NCBI GenBank assembly: GCA_036245525.1
Contig: BTPG01000004.1
Span: 52,593,960-52,657,959 of the forward strand
DNA length: 64,000 bases
Direction: 5' to 3'
Source: Semisulcospira habei
Taxonomy: Eukaryota; Mollusca; Gastropoda; Semisulcospiridae
Both the position numbers and the translations under genes were made by a program. Below, piece after piece: positions 38,901 to 51,728 of this stretch. The notes beneath the pieces are model-generated. The model did no database searches. It was given only the letters and a program-made list of their open reading frames with translations, and was not told where the DNA came from. Each line of letters starts with the position of its first letter. Positions within the stretch are counted from its first letter, which is position 1.

Positions 38901-41900
38901 CACTTGTGTCTTTTGTACTCTTCGGGAGTCATGTCTTTCGGTCGTTTACTCGGTTGATAGCTGCTGCTGGATTCGAAAGACTGCTGCCTACTTGTCCTCC
39001 TGGTAAGACGCGTAGTCTCTTGTTTCTTTTTCATCCTGTACCGACGACATCAGACTCTGAAATTTATATTACAAATATTATTTACAGATGCTAATTGTTT
39101 TGTAGTACTGCAGATAGAAAAAAATATTCAGCTATAGAGCAATATAACCCAAATAAATAAATAAATAAATAATAATAATTTTTGGGGAAATTATACACAA
39201 AAAATTTTTTCACCTCTCTTGCTCCCGAAATTTCTCTATTTCCTGTTGCAGACCACGTGTCTGAGGCTCATTCTCCCATTTCTTCTTCCTTGCATCACGG
39301 TTTCTCTTGTTTCTCTCCTTGGCCTTTTGCAGCATACTTCTGCTGGTCATTTGTCTTTACATGCTGCCAATACTGCGCTGATTTAGACGCCATTTAATGA
39401 TTTATACCTGGATAAACGACAATTTCGTTGATTTGAGAAAAGAAAACAACATTGGCTTATCCCTTACATCTTATTTCCTGCATGAAAAATTTACAATTAA
39501 AATAAACATTATTTCAACCATCCGTATTATTAGTAAATTGGAATTTGATCTTTATTATAATTGACTTAACAAAATATGTTCAGAATGTTTTCACGTATAT
39601 ATATAAAGGAACAACAGAGCATTGATAAAGTAAACTAAACAGGCCTGCCTAATCAAAATAAACTTTTTCAACTTGTTACGGAAAGACATGTAGGCCTATA
39701 TGTTCAAGTTTACAACAGCCAGTGTTAAGTACTTGTCTGTTACAGTACAACTGATCGCAATTCATTTGTCTGCTACCAATGTAGCAATCGATATATGTTT
39801 GTGCACAACTGCTGACTCGATGTATATTTCATCGGAAAAAAAACAGAAAAGAAGCAGGCTAACACACACTTTTGCCTTGCTAGCCTTGAATGTTGGTAAA
39901 ATTAATCGAATAATGTCACAATCAAGACATGTGCGTTCCGATTTATATAAAAAAAACTGCTAAACTGTTACTTCTAACATGACTGTTGTGACCGTGTCAA
40001 TATCGATCGTTGGAAGCAGACATCATTGTTCTTATGAATTTATTAAAAGAAACATTAATCTCACCTGCTAACACTGCTCCCGCCAAAAGAGTCGGTTTCC
40101 GTTTTACGAATTCTGCGTTATAACTTCCGGTGGTGTGAAAAATCGTAATTAAATATTATATTTTCTGCAATCGTGATCATGTTGCAAACGGTAGCAGACG
40201 CCAAGCGCGATAATGATTAATTAATTATTTTTCAGATAGATTAAATGATTCCTAAAAAAAATTATCCACACTAAAGCTGTATATATCATTGCATCGAAAC
40301 CCTGAAATTCGTTCTATTGCCTTTCTACTTTTAGCGTGACATCCAAGTGTTGCCGGTCGCTATAGACGCACTCGGTAGCAGACTTTGGCGAATTCGATCG
40401 CATGTTACGCTGGGCCATTAACAATGAAATATTTTCATCAAATCTGTAATTTTTTAATCGGAAAAGCATTTTACATCACATTTCTACAATGTTACGTAAG
40501 ATGACGCGTAACTTTTGCTGATTTGTGATTATTGCACATATTTGAATGTGAGAGTGCATGTTCACAGGGAAATGGCGTCTGTGGTAATCGACACGATCAC
40601 ACGTGTAAAAGTTGTCAAAAAGAAAAAACGCTTTCGACAAATTGATGAATTTCATCGTCTTTTTATTTTCACAAGCCATATGAACAAGCACAAACATAAG
40701 AAAAATAACAAACAATAACAGAACGTGATACTTTTCTTCAGAAAATTTAAAGCTACAGTGAGACTGTTTACTGTGAAAGCTGTCATGTATGGTTGCTAAG
40801 GAAACTTGATGTTTGAACTATAGGAAAGTTCCGGAGTCGTTTTCTCAAAATTAGGTCACGAGAGGGTACCAACTTTGAAAGCCTGTAGCTCAGCTGTCTT
40901 CTGCCCGATTTTAAAATGGTTTACAGTTTTGAATAGAGCGCACAAAATACTTTTAGAAAAGTACAAAATGTGAAAATGGTTGAATGGCACAAGAAGACTC
41001 ATTTTGTCATGGAAGGTCACTTAATGAGCACAATGAATTGAAATGCACAGGCCCAAAAAATTCTAATCATTACAAGCAACACAGTGGTCAAAACTAAAAA
41101 GGAAAAGTTAAAGCACAATTTCAGGTTTGTATTAGCCTTTCTATGTAATGGCTAATGGGTGTAGGGGGCTCTGGATAGAGGTAGTAACTTTGCTGTTCGG
41201 CAGCTGCGTCCTATATAGGACGGACAGACATCACTGGTCCTCATCCATCTCCTTAATCTCTCACGTGCTGGCACCTACCCCCACCCCACTAAAACAAAAG
41301 CACCCATTTCTCATCTCTTATGTTTCTGAAACAATTTTGTTGTAAATTCTTTTTCATAAAGCATTTTACTAAATTCAATCACGTCTACTGATAATCCTTC
41401 TCTTCGACGGTTTATGATCTAATGTGCTGTCAATGCAATATTCCTTTTTGGACAATAACATATCTTGAATCCTCCGCGCTGTCGGTGAATGGAGACAAAT
41501 TACTATCGTCCGTCTTCTAATCAATTAACCTTTGTATTGTTTCAACAAAATAATCCTCATTCACTGTCCCTTTTAAACAGAGAGAAAATAATTGCCATTG
41601 CGATGACAGACATCATATAACTCACTCTGCCCGCGACACACCACAGCAAGATATGGCTTGACCATAATAGTTCAAGAATGGTGGCAGAATAGATTGGCGC
41701 CTAACTACCATGGTCGATCTGTCTCCTAACTTGTAATGCAGTCTTCAGAGGATAACTTCAAAATATGGGTATTTCGTACCTCGGGCACATTGAGCCAATT
41801 AGTGCACTTAAACAATGCGATTGACAATGCATTGTGCAAATAAACGGTCAAAAACCAAATTTTAAATCAACTCCTTCAAAACACATTGTACCCTAAGGCC

Positions 41901-42372
41901 GAAATCCCCAAATTTTGCCGTTATCCTCTGAAGACTGCATTGCAGTGCAGGACACAGATCGACCATGATAGTTCAAGGGTGATGCTAGAATAGCGTGGCG
42001 CCCATAGGCACCAAGCTATTCTGGCATCACCCTTCAACTATTATGGTCTATCCATATCTTGCTGTGTGCGTCAGGGGGTAGAATAAGTTAAATCTTACAA
42101 TTATGCATGTGTTCATGATGAACAACGAAGCCGTTGTAAAAGTACAAATCCGTACTGGACAAAAGAAAAAAAAATCGATGTTATGCCAATTAAGATATCG
42201 TTATCACGTAAAGTTCTTGATACGCAAGATGTCATGCAAGTCTATGATGACGTCATTTTCTCTTAAGTATAGAACAGAATACATTGTCAAATCTAAAACT
42301 CAAAAATCAGCAGATAAAACTACAAAAACATTGCATGTGGTCTATAATTTTGGACTCTAGACCGTAAGATTA

Positions 42373-42416
<44 letters not shown>

Positions 42417-45400
42417 AGAGACACGTGCATAAAAGAATTGAGCAATACAAGAAAATGGCAGTCGAGCATGCCAGCTGTTTGTATTGAGACAAAGATCTTT
42501 ATGAGTCCCCGCTAATATGAGGATCTATGCCTCTTGCAAGGGATTACGCTGATGGTTTTACTCGCTGAAAAACGACCACCCCCTCCCACCCCCCACCCTT
42601 GCTCCTCTCCCCCAACAAATTGAAAAACGTTCTTTATTTGATTCGTCAGACGAACGTCGTCGATCAGCGGGTGCAAATGTTATCAGCTGCGGTTGATCTG
42701 CCTACAGCTTTGCCTCAGCCCACGCCAGCTGACATCGGCCTGATGAATTCTGCTCTCTGGAAACTTTTAAGCCATCTCCTGCGTCACAGAGTTGGTAAAG
42801 GTGGTGTTGACAGCAGACGTCACACACTCTTCGCTTGAGTACTCTGAAGAAGTTGTGCGATCACGACCTGCTTCAACGCCTGGGTCGGCCGCTGCGAAGG
42901 AGGCTGCAGGCTGCTCCGCGGTGTCGACAAGCTTCACTGGGAGCCCGGTGGCAGGATTTCTCACCTGCAGAGGGCGCCTCTCTTGCTGAGGCTGATCTTC
43001 TCAAGCGGCACTTCCATGTTGTAGAATGTGGTGCCGTTGTGTACATAAGGACCCTGCAAACATATTTTTTAAAAACCCACATAAGTATACGTTAAGCCAT
43101 GTATGGTTATGAAGTACGAACCGAGACTTTCTTTTGACACACACGTTCTGGCTCCGAGGCTCTGCCGAGGAAAACCTCGCCTACAGCGGGATGAATAATA
43201 AAAACCACTAATAATGATCATAATACCGACACTAATACTTTCACAGTATTTGAATTGAGCATTTCCCATTTACACACATTTTTGGTCCAAAAAAAATTTG
43301 AACCAAATACCCAATTGTAGTGATTTTTCAAAAGAATAACTTTAATACTTTCAAATAAAGGTAACAAACCATATAGGTTCATTGGTTTGAAAAGAGGTAT
43401 GCTTGCGCAAAGTGTGTCACCTGTTCTAAGGCCAAAACAAGCCATAGTAAAGGTTTCTGTTCCTTGGACCATGTTACACTTGTCATACATGGTCACAAAT
43501 TGCATAAAACTAAAGCACTACTTCAAGTGCAACAAATAAAGTCAAAAAACCTTCATATAAGTGGACATATCATATAGCAGGGTCAGACTGACTTTAATAA
43601 GGTGACATTTCAAGATAACGTCTGCTCAATAATTTCTCTTCCCAGGGTCACCCTGGTCAGCCCCACAGGGTGGGTTTTTCTCTCTATTCTGGGGCATGTG
43701 TTTCTGTCTACCCTTTGTCCATTCACCTGTATTTGCCTTTTTAAAACTCTCCCTACTGTCTGCACTGCCTGTAGCTCTTGATATTGGATGTGTGTTGCTA
43801 AATGGTCTTAGCTTTATTTAGGCCCCATGTTGTAGGTTTATTTAACGTATTTGACCGGCTGGCGACATACATTCAATTTTCTGTTTAGTTTTTTTTTTCA
43901 CAAGCAGTGCAGGCACGTCCTGAGAAAGCCTTGTTGCTGTCGGGACGTTAAGCAATGTACAATCAATCTCTCAAGCAATAATTTTACAGATTAGAATGAG
44001 TAAACCTTTAGAAATGTGTACAATGGATCCCTGCCAACAAATTAGTAACATTAAAATGACAATACACTTGAACATTTCTTAAAAGCAGATGAAATGGTAC
44101 CCTACCCCCCTAAATCGCAAAACGTATGAAAACAAGACAGAATCAAACCAGTGATACAAGCATGGCCTATCTTTGCAAAACACATCAGTTATATATGTGT
44201 CTGCATGAAAGAAGTGTAAAAACACACATAAACATGATAATGCAGTTTTTAAAAAGCCTATTTTCCTATAGCAGCTATTTAAAGAAATATACTGTAAATT
44301 GGGTTATTCTTGAAGTGTCTGAATCTTCTTGTATTATATAATTATATATATACTTACATTTTTAAATGTAATATAGTTGCAGCAACTATATTACATTAAA
44401 AAATATAAGAATATAATTATATAATACAAGAAGATTCAGACATAATGCATTAAATTAAACAAAGTAATAATGTTTTTTATTGTCAATAACAAGGTGTTTA
44501 AGTTCTGTCAGTTGTGACTTTTATTTCATCAATATCTGGGGAAAAAAAGAATTTTTTGCTGCTTCCAGACTTCATGAACTTGACAGTTACATCATCACTG
44601 CACATGTCTTGGATCAGATAGGGAGGAGGAGCAATAACACATGCTGTGTATTCAACAGTAGCTCCTCGAGCTGTCTGGAATTCGCAATTCATCTGTCTGC
44701 TACCAATGACAATGTAGCAATCGATATATATGTTTGTGCACTACTGCTGACTCGATGTATATTTCATCGGAAAAAAACAGAAAAGAAGCAGGCTAACACA
44801 CACTTCTGCCTTGAATGTTGGTAAAATTAATCGAGTAATGTCACAATCAAGACATGTGCGTTCCAATTTATTAAAAAAAAAACTGCTAAACTGTTAATTC
44901 TAACATGACTGTTGTGACCGTGTCAATATCGATCGTTGGTAGCAGACACCATTGTTCTTATGAATTTATTAAAAGAAACATTAATCTCACCTGCTAACAC
45001 TGCCCCCGCCAAAAGAGTCGGTTTCCGTTTTACGAATTCTGCGTTATAACTTCCGGTGGTGTAAAAAATCGTAATTAAATATTATATTTTCTGAAATCGT
45101 GATCATGTTGCAAACGGTAGCAGACGCCACGCGTGATATGATTAATTGATTATTTTTCAGATAGATTAAATGATTAATAAAAAAAAAATTATCCACACTA
45201 AAACTGTATATATCATATCATTGCATCGAAACCCTGAAGTTCGTTCTATTGCCTTTCTACTTTTAGCGCGACGTCAAAGTGTTGCCGGTCGCTATAGACG
45301 CACTCGGTAGCAGACTTTGGCGAATTCGATCGCATGTTACGCTGGGCCATTAACAATTAAATATGTTCATCAAATCTGTAATTTTTTAATCGGAAAAGCA

Positions 45401-48400
45401 TTTTACATCACATTTCTACAATGTTACGTAAGATGACGCGTAACTTTTGCTGATTTGTGATTATTGCACATATTTGAATGTGAGAGTGCATGTTCACAGG
45501 GAAATGGCGTCTGTGGTAATCGACACGATCACACGTGTAAAAGTTGTCAAAAAGCTCACCAATCCATCCCCTGCAAATGGTACATAGTCATTAGGCAACA
45601 CCTCCAAAATTTGAAATAAGCAATCCAGACCAAAAAGGTGACTGCCAAGCATGTAAAATGCAAAGAAGTACCCAACGGAGAAAGAAACACGCTTAGAAAA
45701 GATGGGTACAACACAATTTATTAATATTTCGGGTAAATACCCTTTGTCAAAATAGACAAACAAACAGAGAGATTAGCTTCTACTTATCTTCATTCGCAGA
45801 AAGAATGTGGCAACTGAAGGAGGTGACGTAAAATAAAACAAAATAAAAGAAAAGGAAGAACAAAAGTGCGTAAAAAGTAAAAATGACGTCAACGAAAAAA
45901 TCATAAGAGAGAGACTCGGAGAGAAACTGAACACGAGAGACAAGAGTGTGTGTAAGCACGCGCAGGAGCGAGCAAAAGTAAATGCGTGTATGTGAGGCCA
46001 GAGAGAGAGAGAGAGTTTGTTTGTCTATTTTGACAAAGGGTATTTACCCGAAATATTAATAATTGTGTTGTACCCGTCTTTTCTAAGCGTGTTTCTTTCT
46101 CCGTTGGGTACTTCTCCAAAATTTGAGAAATGGGACCTTGGGGCTAAAAGGGTTAACTAGCTAATTACTTGATATTAAGAAATTGCAAAACGCTCTGAAC
46201 TGTGTCAGGATGAACCATAGCTAGACCTGTACTTAGCATTTTGTAATCATCTGTGGCGAAAGTCTGAAGAGTTTCTCTGTTTGAACATTCACAGTGGTAG
46301 TGGGCTTTTTAGGGTGACTGCGCTGATCAAAACTGACTAGCTGAAGAAGCAGATGCACAAAGAAATGTCAGTCAGACCTTCTTTTTGTCTGTAGGGCCAG
46401 CTTGGCGTTCTGGACGACATCTTATCATCTGTAACTGTAAGTATTATAAAATATGTATGATTACAAATTATAGTGTGTTAACCCTTTGGGTATCGGTAGC
46501 GGTTTTAGTCGCGATGATTCCTACAGGAATCATCGCGACTAAAACCACTACCGATACCCAAAGAGCTAAACCATTGTGCTTGGCATTCTGGGCGACATCT
46601 TATGATCTGTAACTTGAAGTATATTATAAAAATATATGATTACAAATTATAGTGTCAGGGCTTCCGTTTTAGTGCGTCTGTGCGTCTATGACGCATTAAA
46701 ACTCAAAATCACGTACTGAAAATGTAACTAAGGGGTAGTCAGACGCACTAAAATTCAGTGCATCTGCGTGCGAGACGTATTATCCTTGCGCCACCGTGCG
46801 TACCATAACAGAGGCCGGTGACGGTCGTTCTGAGCTGGTTCGTTTAGCCGCTCGCTCAGTCTCAGCTGCGTTCAGAATCGACCCCACTCCGGGGTCCGTG
46901 CGAGTGTAACTGGGCGGGCAGACTGTTAGTTTATGTGTGGTGTCAGCATGTTATTACAAAGTGCGCGCTACATATTGAACGCGTTACTTGCTGTGACGTC
47001 ACCATACATACTATTCTTCAATCCAGCACCGTCTGATCTTGATAATCGCTAAGAAGAAAGTTGCACTTCGACACCGCCATCTCCATCGACAAGCAACAGT
47101 ACCAGATATGATACACCTGGGCCGTGTGTGGCACCGCCGCGTTGACGCAGTTTTCAGAGTTCGTAGCTGCGCTGCGTGTATTTCCATGGCTAAAGCACGA
47201 CGGCACACGAATGGCATGCGCAATGTGCACTGAGGCAAACTCAAAAAGCAAGTCCAGAAATTTTAACAGAAATAAGTTTGTCAGTTTTTTTTTAAAATCG
47301 TGGTCGATCCATCTTCTGGTACACAGTTATTAGGCAAAAATTAGAGAAACACGTCTTTCTGAGTAATTAAATGGGTTGAAATAAACTTTTATGTACATCA
47401 GTTCACACACACACACACACCACAGTGACACAGAGAGAGAGTTTAGACAAGTCACACTTTGGTTGTCAATCCGGCCGCATTCAGCAGAAAATGCTATATT
47501 ATCCGTTACAATACATTATCAAATGATCATACAAATAAATAGATATATGTTTTTCTGTGTGTGAGAGAGCGAGGGAGACAGGATTTTGCGCGATAGCTCA
47601 CCAGTTAAAGAATCAGTATCATGGAAAGGACACACACACTGTCACAACACATAGAGGTCTGAGGAGAGAGCGAAATGAGTTAATTTATTTTAAGGAACAT
47701 ACAGATGATGCAGTTTTTCTTAAATAAATCTGCGGACCCTCTATAATGCTCAGATGGGGGGTCTGTGTACCCTCTAAAATTTATACCTGGGGGTCTACAG
47801 ACCCTTTAAACTGTTGTGAAAACGGAAACCCTGAGTGTGTTAACCCTTTGGGTGTCAGTAGCAGTTTTAGTTGCGATGATTGGCGACTAAAACCGCTACT
47901 GACACCCAAAGGGCTAAACCATTGTGCTTGTCAGTAATGTTCGCCGTATGGCTTGTGGAGTCAAGGTTTGAATCACTTTTCAAAAATACGGAACGGTCTG
48001 GACCCCATGAATTTAGTAGACCAGAAAGGAAAGAAAGGTGTGCAACTGTAGGGGGACATACTGCACAATCACACTGGTTGTCTCCCGCCTTGGGCCACTG
48101 ATAAGCGGCTGCGAACCAAGGGAGACAACCTGTATGTGACTGCTCTCATTAAATTTTATTGTGAGCCATGGATGTAGAGTTTTAAACTGCTCTGGACATT
48201 CTTGCATTAAATATGATTTATGGTAACAGTTGTGATTGGAATCACTGTAAATTTTATTGAACCTCAAGGGACTAGACAGTTATAAGAAAAAAGTAATAAT
48301 AATCATTAATCACCGCTCACCTGTCACGTTAATTAGCATACGTATGTCTAAAATTCATATTATAGACCACATGACCATGTTTATTAGCACGAGTGAAATG

Positions 48401-51400
48401 ACTTGACATACAATATTATGTACAGGACACCACAGCGACGAGTGAATCTGCCATGGAGGGGGTTTTCGATGATGACGATGACATGCTGATTCAGGCCAGC
48501 AGTGCAGCGATGATGGGTGATGATGATGACGATGACACAGATAGTATCGACCTTGGCGCTATTAAGAAACGCCTGATGCCAGTCATTTTGGGGGAAGAGG
48601 ACAGCAATGCTGCAGGTATGAGCACATTTAGATGAGCCAGGTTTGTGCTTTGTGATTCTGCATGCTTCAGTGCACACACAGCGGTTGCAAACTCCCTTTT
48701 CCCGCATGTCAAATAAAGCACAGTTTTGTCTGGCTCATGACAACATTAGTGCAGTTACATGGTGCCAGATTACCTGATTCATGTATATATGTGTGTGTGC
48801 ACGCACGCGTCTGTTAGTGTGTGTGTGTGTGTGTGTGTGTGCACATCTTAGTTTATCCCATTTAACCACGACACCCTACACCAGGTCATGGATCATCAAC
48901 CGTGATAATTCAAGGGTAGTGCCAAATTAGCTTGGCGCCATCAGGCGCCAAGCTAATCTGGCACTACCCTTGAATTATCATGGTCAATCCATCGCCTGCA
49001 AGTGGTACATAGTCATTAGCTGACATCTCCATGCAGCTGTGGGATTAAATGGGTTAACACAGGAGTTGTCATTATTCCTAAGACTGAATCAGGCGCAAAA
49101 CATTAGTAGCACCCCATGGCAGGGTTCGGTTTACTACTAACCTGCCCTGCATCCGCTGACACGCGTAACTTTATGCTGCAAGTGAATGGTGCCTCGTTTC
49201 TCCACAACTGTTGACCACGGTCAGACTGTGGCAGAAGGCAGCCAGTAACTAAGCCGCAGGTGTGCATGTGAAAGAGAATGTAAAACTACAGCATGCTCTG
49301 TTATATTTTATGCCTCCTTTATGTTATGATGGTGTGTTCAAAAGATTCCATGTATGTACTACATTTCGTGCATGATTAAAATGCTGTGCAGATGGGTACT
49401 ATAATTATATATTTAACCCTATGGCTGCAGTGCTTATTGTCGTGGTGACTCCTGCAGCAATCACCACAATAAAAAGCACTGCAGACAGCCATAGAGTTAA
49501 ACCGTTGATATCTGACCGATGAAAATATGGAGGTTATTTGACCCTTGCTGTTTTTAACCATATATTCGAACCCTGCCTTGTCAGGGAGGATGGGTAAAGC
49601 AGTATTCAGAAACCATTTGTTTATTTGCCCCAATCACAGCAGTATGCGTTGTTGTCACAGTCATACAGTTGATGCCTGATGAGTACCTCGCCTTTGGAAT
49701 CTAAATGAAGCTACCCCTAGGCGGGATATATTCTCTTGAGACATGTATGAGGCTACTCATTTTTACTTTAGCAAGAGGCATAGTTTTTCATGAGCCCCTG
49801 CAGCCGCAGGGGCTCATGAGAATCTTTACCTCTTGCGGGTGCATTTTAGTTCTCTTGCCTGCCTCAGAATGAGAAATAATTTCTTTTGTATTTGTGCAAC
49901 GTGCTCATGGTTTAGGGATAACCTCGACTGTATTTGTGTTGCAGAGTCAGTGACAAGTGCTAAAGGAGGGGATAGGGAGGTGGGGCCCCCTCGCCCTGTT
50001 GTACAGGTGGTGGAGGGGTTCAAACCTACACCGCTACAGAAACCGTTCCAGCCAGGGTCCACACCTGAACATCTCAGCAGTAGGTTTATGGTAAGAGGCA
50101 AAGTTGTCTGTAAAGTCACACGCATACACATATGCATGCTCACACTTGCAAAGACTGCTGCATACACACATATGCACGCATTCATGTATGTACACACACC
50201 TGCACACTGATGCACACATCATCTTTGATGAGAGCCTTGTGCAGCTTTCCTTTTTCTAACGCCAGAATGCATGGTTAATTATTAACCCTTTTAGCCCCGG
50301 ATCCCTACATCAGGCAGAGATGCCAACCCTTCCGATTTCGCCATATTTTCTTACGCCAAAATTAATTTCTTAAGATTTTACGGCCAAATAAATTATCTTC
50401 CGGCGAAAAAAGCGCTGAAATTGTCCGCTAAAGTTACCAATTTCTCGCTGACTTTGCTGCTCTTATACCGCCGAGCCATCGCGTTTCCCTCGAGATAAAT
50501 AATGAGCCAATCAGAAGTGTCCTTTGATTAGCGCAACCAATCTGAATCTGAAATATACATGATCGGAAATACAGAGCTGCCTAGTGCTACGAATCCTCTG
50601 TAGCATCTACGGAAAAATAGCAATACTATGCTGCTTTGGAAGAAAAAGAAAACTGCTAAGAAAAAACAAATCAAAGTTGTTATTTTTGTTTTTCATGGAT
50701 TGTTGCTTCTCGGGTTCGTATGGAGCCGTTTATTGATGTTTTCCCGCTGGTAAGCACGCTTCCGCCACCAATATCACCAACTGCGCATGCGCACTATTTA
50801 CTTTGCAAGAATAGCTGCCTCAGACAGCTCACTGTCTGGGAAAGAAAACGAAGACAAGAAAACATTAACAAGCGAAAAGTGCCAGTCTTTGTTATTGGAG
50901 AAGAAAAGGTACAAAAGATCAGCTGCCCAAGAATATCGAGCCCACTATGCGGACGAATGGCCATGTTTCACAAGTAGCAAACATGGCAAGTACTTTGTAC
51001 GGTGCTGCACGTTTTTAAGGAAGGGTCGCGGTGGGGCGAATTTAATAGCATGTCCATGATGTCAAAGGCAGGTAGGCTAAACCTCTAACAATTGAAGTAA
51101 CAAGATAAAAAATACGTCATGTCTAGTTACGCTAACCTCGCTGCTGAAAAGTATTATTATTATTAGATGGTATTTATATGGCGCATTTCTCATATTTATA
51201 TATAGTACATTTACGCCTTAAGTGCATACATGTGTATGTGTGTGCGTATGTATGTAAACAAGAGAATCTCCTATATTTCTGTACACACAAGCTTGAAACA
51301 TGGTGAAATACTTTCTTACGTTGGTGGCTAAGAGAACCTGCGAGCATATTGTAATTGAATGTCTCATTGAAGACACAAACAACCGTTTATAGGAAGTCGG

Positions 51401-51681
51401 TTGACCCAGATTACAGTCCGTAATTTTTGTCATATTTACTTTAAATTTTGCCTCTATAGCTAGTTTGGAGAAAGACATTAAATGAGTTCGTTAGCCAGCT
51501 TTGTATCCTTTCAACTTCTTTAGTAAAAATTAATTCTTTTCAGAAAAGAATTAAAACACTAAAAAAACCTTTACTTCTAGAGAAAGTTAGACAGTGTCGG
51601 TGACATAAAAGAGACAACTCCGTCACCACGCAGACACTGACATAATACTCTAAATATGATGTCATTCTCTCTCACGCGTGT

Positions 51682-51728
<47 letters not shown>

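Larger units (their letters stand above)
18551..40623 (-). mobile_element. E2: transposase-OTU DNA transposon (about 6.4 kb without insertions)
   Basis: The ends are defined by comparison with E3: CTTTCACAGTATTT at the left and TTGTCAAAAAG at the right. Pieces belonging to E2: 18551-19180, 25447-25507, 31600-35573 and 38889-40623. Inserted in it: E1, a DIRS-like element, RTE copy 3 and a 56-bp SINE piece. It carries one - strand gene with four exons. The terminal inverted repeat is weak (CTTT...GACA), and no neat target duplication is seen for E2 alone. Confidence 0.75.
40624..43235. other. Spacer between E2 and E3
   Basis: About 2.6 kb. 40624-41640 is AT-rich with nothing recognised. 41640-42090 holds MITE copies. 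42374-42414 is poly-A. 42492-42540 is a palindrome B fragment. 42590-43100 is GC-richer and contains a possible - strand exon. Confidence 0.6.
18546..45559. mobile_element. 27-kb nested transposon complex (E2 + insertions + spacer + E3)
   Basis: The left boundary GACAGCTTTCACAG and the right boundary (complement GTGAGCTTTTTGAC) are weakly inverted. CAAT flanks both sides (18542-18545 and 45560-45563). Contents in order: E2 left end, E1, E2, DIRS-like element, E2 genes, RTE copy 3, E2 right end, a 2.6-kb spacer, then E3. The matching halves of one MITE on the outside show that the whole block is extra relative to an ancestral site. The event that produced it is inferred. Confidence 0.6.
46403..47930 (+). 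repeat. Tandem duplication of exon 10 region
   Basis: The stretch from the exon 10 core (CTTGGCRTTCTGGRCGACAT) through the donor, ATTACAAATTATAGTGTG and palindrome C occurs twice (46403-46576, and 46577-46655 continued at 47834-47930). The second exon-like copy lacks an acceptor and has an in-frame TGA. A 1.18-kb TIR element splits the second unit. Confidence 0.8.

Noticed and set aside
18551..40623. E1 and E2 as one giant transposon with convergent genes
   Set aside because: E1 has its own TIRs and target duplication, and E3 shows the site without E1, so it is a nested insertion.
46577..46630. Second working exon 10 (alternative exon)
   Set aside because: It lacks an AG acceptor and has an in-frame TGA; it is a dead duplicate.
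47011..47333. Short overlapping frames inside the CAGGG element as a transposase
   Set aside because: Frames of about 65-80 codons on both strands, with no transposase motif.
46478..47917. CRISPR-like array from repeated palindromes
   Set aside because: The units are TTAA-bounded fold-back repeats with irregular spacing in a eukaryotic intron. There are no unique spacers of even length.
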